Source of the DNA: Clostridia bacterium
Lineage (GTDB): Bacteria; Bacillota; Clostridia; Oscillospirales; Acutalibacteraceae
Length of the DNA stretch: 64,000 nt
Direction of reading: 5' to 3'
Assembly: GCA_024404025.1 (NCBI GenBank)
Contig: JAKSQP010000002.1
Span: 119,836-183,835, forward strand
The notes beneath the pieces are model-generated. The model saw nothing but the letters and a program-made list of their open reading frames with translations. It was not told where the DNA came from and did not search any database. The position numbers were made by a program, and so were the translations under genes. Position 1 is the stretch's first letter; every line of letters begins with the position of its first letter. Below are positions 60,993 through 64,000 of this stretch, piece by piece.

Positions 60993-62261
60993 ATGCGCAT
61001 CAAACCAACAGAAAAGCATCTTGAATTTATGGATTGGGAGCTGGGAGCCTTCCTCCATTTCGGCATACGCACATTCAACGAAGCAAACAGAGACTGGGAC
61101 TTTAAGCAGATGGATCCCGCAACATTCAATCCGGCGGAGCTTAATTGCGATGAATGGGCAGAGCAGCTTAAATCCTGCGGAGTAAAATATGCGGTCATGA
61201 CAACAAAGCATCATGACGGTTTTGCCCTCTGGCAAACCGACACAACCGAATTCAGCGTTAAGAATTCGCCGTTCAGAGGCGGAAAAGGCGATGTTGTTAA
61301 GGAATATACCGATGCAATGCGGAAAGCCGGAATCAAGGTCGGGCTTTATTATTCATCATCGCAGTTCGATGCCAAAACCTCTCACGGAGTTTCTTATTCG
61401 GATTTCGTTGTTTCCCAGGTCAGCGAGCTTCTTTCACGCTACGGAAAAATCGACATAATCTGGTTTGACGGCTGCGGCTCAAACGGCGATGTTTATGACA
61501 CGGAAAATATTCTCAACACGATTCACGCTCTTCAGCCGGAGATTCGTGTTACGGGCTTCGGAGAAAACAGAGATTTCAGATGGGTCGGCAACGAATGGGG
61601 CCTTGCTCATATAAAAAACTGCAATGAGGTTGAAATCGTCGAGCAGGATATCACCCACTCCGGCGCAGCGCTCAAAGAAAAAAGATTTCTGCCTGCCGAA
61701 TGCGATGCCTGCATGGTCAGAAACGATGCCGAAAACTTCTGGTTTTATTCCGAAACCTTTAAAGATTGTCTGCGCACAAAAGAGGAGATGCTCGGCCTTT
61801 ACTATTATTCGATCGGCAGAGGCGCAAATCTTCTTATAAACATCGGTCCGGACAGAAAAGGTCATCTTCAGCAGAGCAACATCGAAATTCTCCGCAGTAT
61901 GAATGACGAAATGAACCGCCGCTTCACCGAATGCTCATTGAAGCCGGATAAAATCGAAAAGGCAGAGAACGAATATAGAATCTCTTTTGACAGAGCTTAT
62001 CTTTTTGACCAGCTCATGCTTAAGGAAAATCAGACCGAGGGGCAGAAAATCCGTGAATTTACGGTTTATATTTCCCCTTATCAGACACCCGGCAGAATTG
62101 CGATTTATAAAGGATACACCGTCGGTCATAAGCTTATATGCACTTTTCCGCCGATCCGGGGAAGATGCATAGACATTGTTTTTGATGATGCCCTGCCGGG
62201 AGCGGAGCTTTCGGAAATTCTTCCGATGTATGTTTCCGGCGAACAGATTTTTCAGATATAA
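60993..62261 (+). CDS. GH29 alpha-L-fucosidase
   Basis: 422 residues, no signal peptide. GH29 motifs: ELGAFLHFGIRTF at 16-28, the substrate-site TKHHDGFALWQT at 71-82, and nucleophile Asp159 in IDIIWFDGCG. YYYSIGRGANLLINIGPDRKG near 270-290 and a C-terminal beta-sandwich complete it. It releases alpha-L-fucose from oligosaccharides, here presumably after import. An AGGAG site precedes the ATG, 47 bases after the previous stop, and a terminator follows. Last gene of the operon; unlike the other GH29 in the window it keeps the HHDGF motif. Confidence 0.93.
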   Translation: MRIKPTEKHLEFMDWELGAFLHFGIRTFNEANRDWDFKQMDPATFNPAELNCDEWAEQLKSCGVKYAVMTTKHHDGFALWQTDTTEFSVKNSPFRGGKGDVVKEYTDAMRKAGIKVGLYYSSSQFDAKTSHGVSYSDFVVSQVSELLSRYGKIDIIWFDGCGSNGDVYDTENILNTIHALQPEIRVTGFGENRDFRWVGNEWGLAHIKNCNEVEIVEQDITHSGAALKEKRFLPAECDACMVRNDAENFWFYSETFKDCLRTKEEMLGLYYYSIGRGANLLINIGPDRKGHLQQSNIEILRSMNDEMNRRFTECSLKPDKIEKAENEYRISFDRAYLFDQLMLKENQTEGQKIREFTVYISPYQTPGRIAIYKGYTVGHKLICTFPPIRGRCIDIVFDDALPGAELSEILPMYVSGEQIFQI

Positions 62262-62268
62262 TAAGCAG

Positions 62269-62308
62269 AGAAACGGCTCCGGGAAATCCCGAAACCGTTT
62301 CTTTTTTT
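62269..62308 (+). terminator. terminator of the Gfo/Idh-GH29 operon
   Basis: Outer stem AGAAACGG/CCGTTTCT (62269-62276 and 62295-62302) with an inner CGGG-AAAT-CCCG, followed by TTTTTTT. Confidence 0.92.
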
Positions 62309-62317
62309 ATATGTCAT

Positions 62318-64000
62318 TCAGTTGAAAATTCCGGTTGATGCGGATATTGAATTCTTTGAAAAAATTCCGTCCGTTCTGCCGCTGACTGCAATATAATACA
62401 TTTCCGCTCCGTCCGGAAGCTCAACAAGGGCTTTGTTTCCGAGAACCCGTGCATTCTTCGATGACCAGCCTTCTTTTAACTTTAAACCGTCATATTCAAG
62501 CGGAGAGCTTCTGTAAAAGAGCTTAACATCGGGATTTGAAACTCCGTTCGGCAAATCAAATCCGACGGTGATTTTTCCGTTTTCTTCGGATATGCCCGTA
62601 ATTCTGATATTGCCGTCGCCGTTTCCGGTCATTTCATTCGCAAAGCGGACTGTTTCTTCTATTCGGAAATCTCCGTGCTGAAGTCCGTCAGCAAACAGAA
62701 CGGAGCCGTTCTTTGCCACTGCAGCAGAGGAAGACGGAGCATCTGCCGGAAAAAACGGGTCTTCATCGCTGCTGACAAACAACATAGGCATTTTTACATC
62801 GGGAAGCAAGGGAGTAGGATCCCATTTTTCGAGAACGGATTTATTGTTGAAAAATGTGCCCATAAGCTCCCAGCAGCCGCTTCCGTAAATGGGAATTGCA
62901 AATTCAAAACGGCTGTCATAGCAGACCGCAACGGTTGTGACAAGGCTGCCCCATGAGATACCCGAAACGCCTATCTGATCATTTATGACTCTGTTATCGG
63001 CTCTTAAAATATTATTTGAGAGAACAATATCGGCAAGATAATAATAAAACCACTGTTCCGTGAATCCCTTTTTAACATCATCAAAATTGCTGAAAGTCAG
63101 ATGAGAATTTTCATTGATCGTCCAATCGGGATTATTGTTACCTGCTGCGGAATAATATCCGTCCTTGGGCTGCTGACCGAAGCCGTCAAAGGAAATGGCG
63201 GCATAGCCTCTGTCAACCCAATACTGAACCCAGTCTGCCTGTGCGTGAACGCCTCCGCCGTGAACAAGCACCATCGCCGGAACGGGATTTTCGGCGCTTG
63301 CATTTTCGGGAAATCCGATATATGCAAATACTTCCGTATCTTTTCCGAGGCACTTTTCGCCGTCAAAATAAATCGCCTTTATTCTTTCGTCGTCGGGGAA
63401 CGGCTTTCTGCTTTCGTCAACTCTGTATGAAGGCGTATGTTCCTTCACCTTATTTATGAGAGCAGACAATTCATCTGTATATTTGCTCTTTTCTTTTATC
63501 TCATAATCCGTTACATATAAATCATTCATTTCCGGCTCAACGAATCCGAAAATCTTATCAAGCAGATTTCTGATTTTTTCAATGATTTCAATAAAAAACA
63601 GTTTGATTTTTTCGCTGAGCGAAAGAGTTGCGGGTCTTTCGGAATATTCTTTCGTGTCTGCGTTATAAGCTGTCAGCCCGCCCTCACGGGTAAGACCGAT
63701 TTTCGTGCCCTTTAAAGTTCCCGCTTTTGAATAATCAAACGGTTCAAAGCCGAGTTTAACGGCTGCCGAATTTTCATCAAGAGAAAAATCAAAAGACGAG
63801 GCATCCCTGAATCCGGGGTCAACATAAGTCGCAGAACCGAGAACATTTCTTTCTTCGGCATTGCTTCGGACAATGGCTTTATCCGTATAGCTGCCTATGG
63901 TGAAATAAAGCTCTTCGCCGTATGTCATATCCCAGAGAATATTGCCGCTTCCCCCGAAATGACCCGTGTGATTAATTTGCTCAACAGAAAGCACCTTGTT
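62318..64000 (-). CDS. beta-helix protein fused to an alpha/beta hydrolase (5' end outside window)
   Basis: The frame is open to the right edge, so at least 560 C-terminal residues are seen and the start is missing. The first 110 visible residues look like the end of a right-handed beta-helix (NVLGSATYVDPGFRDASSFDFSL, then AAVKLGFEPFDYSKAG). An amphipathic linker (LSEKIKLFFIEIIEKIRNLL) follows. The hydrolase domain has PVPAMVLVHGGGVHAQADWV, nucleophile elbow GVSGISWGS, acid in FVSSDEDPFFP and histidine in GLQHGDFRIEE, as in acetyl-xylan-esterase-like proteins. A beta-sandwich ends it. Probably an exported glycan esterase; the signal peptide cannot be checked here. Confidence 0.8.
   Translation of the reverse strand, partial: NKVLSVEQINHTGHFGGSGNILWDMTYGEELYFTIGSYTDKAIVRSNAEERNVLGSATYVDPGFRDASSFDFSLDENSAAVKLGFEPFDYSKAGTLKGTKIGLTREGGLTAYNADTKEYSERPATLSLSEKIKLFFIEIIEKIRNLLDKIFGFVEPEMNDLYVTDYEIKEKSKYTDELSALINKVKEHTPSYRVDESRKPFPDDERIKAIYFDGEKCLGKDTEVFAYIGFPENASAENPVPAMVLVHGGGVHAQADWVQYWVDRGYAAISFDGFGQQPKDGYYSAAGNNNPDWTINENSHLTFSNFDDVKKGFTEQWFYYYLADIVLSNNILRADNRVINDQIGVSGISWGSLVTTVAVCYDSRFEFAIPIYGSGCWELMGTFFNNKSVLEKWDPTPLLPDVKMPMLFVSSDEDPFFPADAPSSSAAVAKNGSVLFADGLQHGDFRIEETVRFANEMTGNGDGNIRITGISEENGKITVGFDLPNGVSNPDVKLFYRSSPLEYDGLKLKEGWSSKNARVLGNKALVELPDGAEMYYIAVSGRTDGIFSKNSISASTGIFN

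Noticed and set aside
1..64000. CRISPR array, tRNA or rRNA genes, prophage or complete insertion sequence
   Set aside because: I saw no regularly spaced repeats, cloverleaf sequences with T-loop motifs, rRNA segments, phage structural genes or transposase genes in any gap or on either strand.

Overview
The window comes from a low-to-moderate GC Gram-positive bacterium of the Bacillota, most likely a gut or rumen Clostridia of the Oscillospirales/Eubacteriales type. The evidence is the gene set: HPr kinase with a ROK glucokinase, WhiA, DnaD- and DnaI-like replication proteins, a T-box riboswitch, ribosomal protein L27 with a cleavable N-terminus next to its protease Prp, consensus sigma-A promoters with 17-bp spacers, and no outer-membrane genes. 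No rRNA, tRNA, CRISPR array, prophage or complete insertion sequence is visible. The taxonomic placement is inference.

Positions 1-18400 are core genes on the minus strand: pcrA (cut by the left edge), pfkA, then a tight run transcribed hprK, acyltransferase, glcK, murB, whiA, dnaE. Next come rpsB-tsf, a T-box controlled cysE-cysS pair, and recA-recX-rimO-pgsA with a LexA-like operator at recA. From 18576 the plus strand carries rpmB and a DnaD-like/DnaI-like/tex operon.

From 23100 to 44000 the content is more accessory: an unusual ATP-grasp/DUF2156 fusion behind a nitroreductase, a very large secreted subtilisin with leucine-rich repeats, a 274-bp MITE-like element, a DEDDh exonuclease, a glycosidase operon (unknown family, exported phosphoesterase, GH92), a ligase/cyclophilin/metallo-beta-lactamase-fold operon, a short SulP-like membrane protein, a GH29 fucosidase with a 2-hydroxyacid dehydrogenase, and a small secreted lipase-like protein.

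From 44000 to 52500 core genes return on the minus strand: rplU-prp-rpmA behind an L21 leader, and a compact operon lon-engB-yfmF-yfmH-lgt-folD. From 52600 to the right edge lie two divergent glycan operons: exported phosphoesterase, esterase and GH42 on the minus strand; Gfo/Idh dehydrogenase, clan GH-D-like hydrolase and GH29 on the plus strand. A beta-helix/esterase fusion is cut by the right edge.

The glycosidases (GH92, GH29 twice, GH42 and two unassigned TIM-barrel proteins) lack signal peptides, so they probably trim short host- or plant-derived oligosaccharides after uptake. No transporter or local regulator for them is in the window. Three of the exported proteins share an unexplained amphipathic EK/FF-rich helix at or near the C-terminus or between domains. 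That feature, the ATP-grasp fusion and the two unassigned glycosidase-like families are the best leads for something undescribed.
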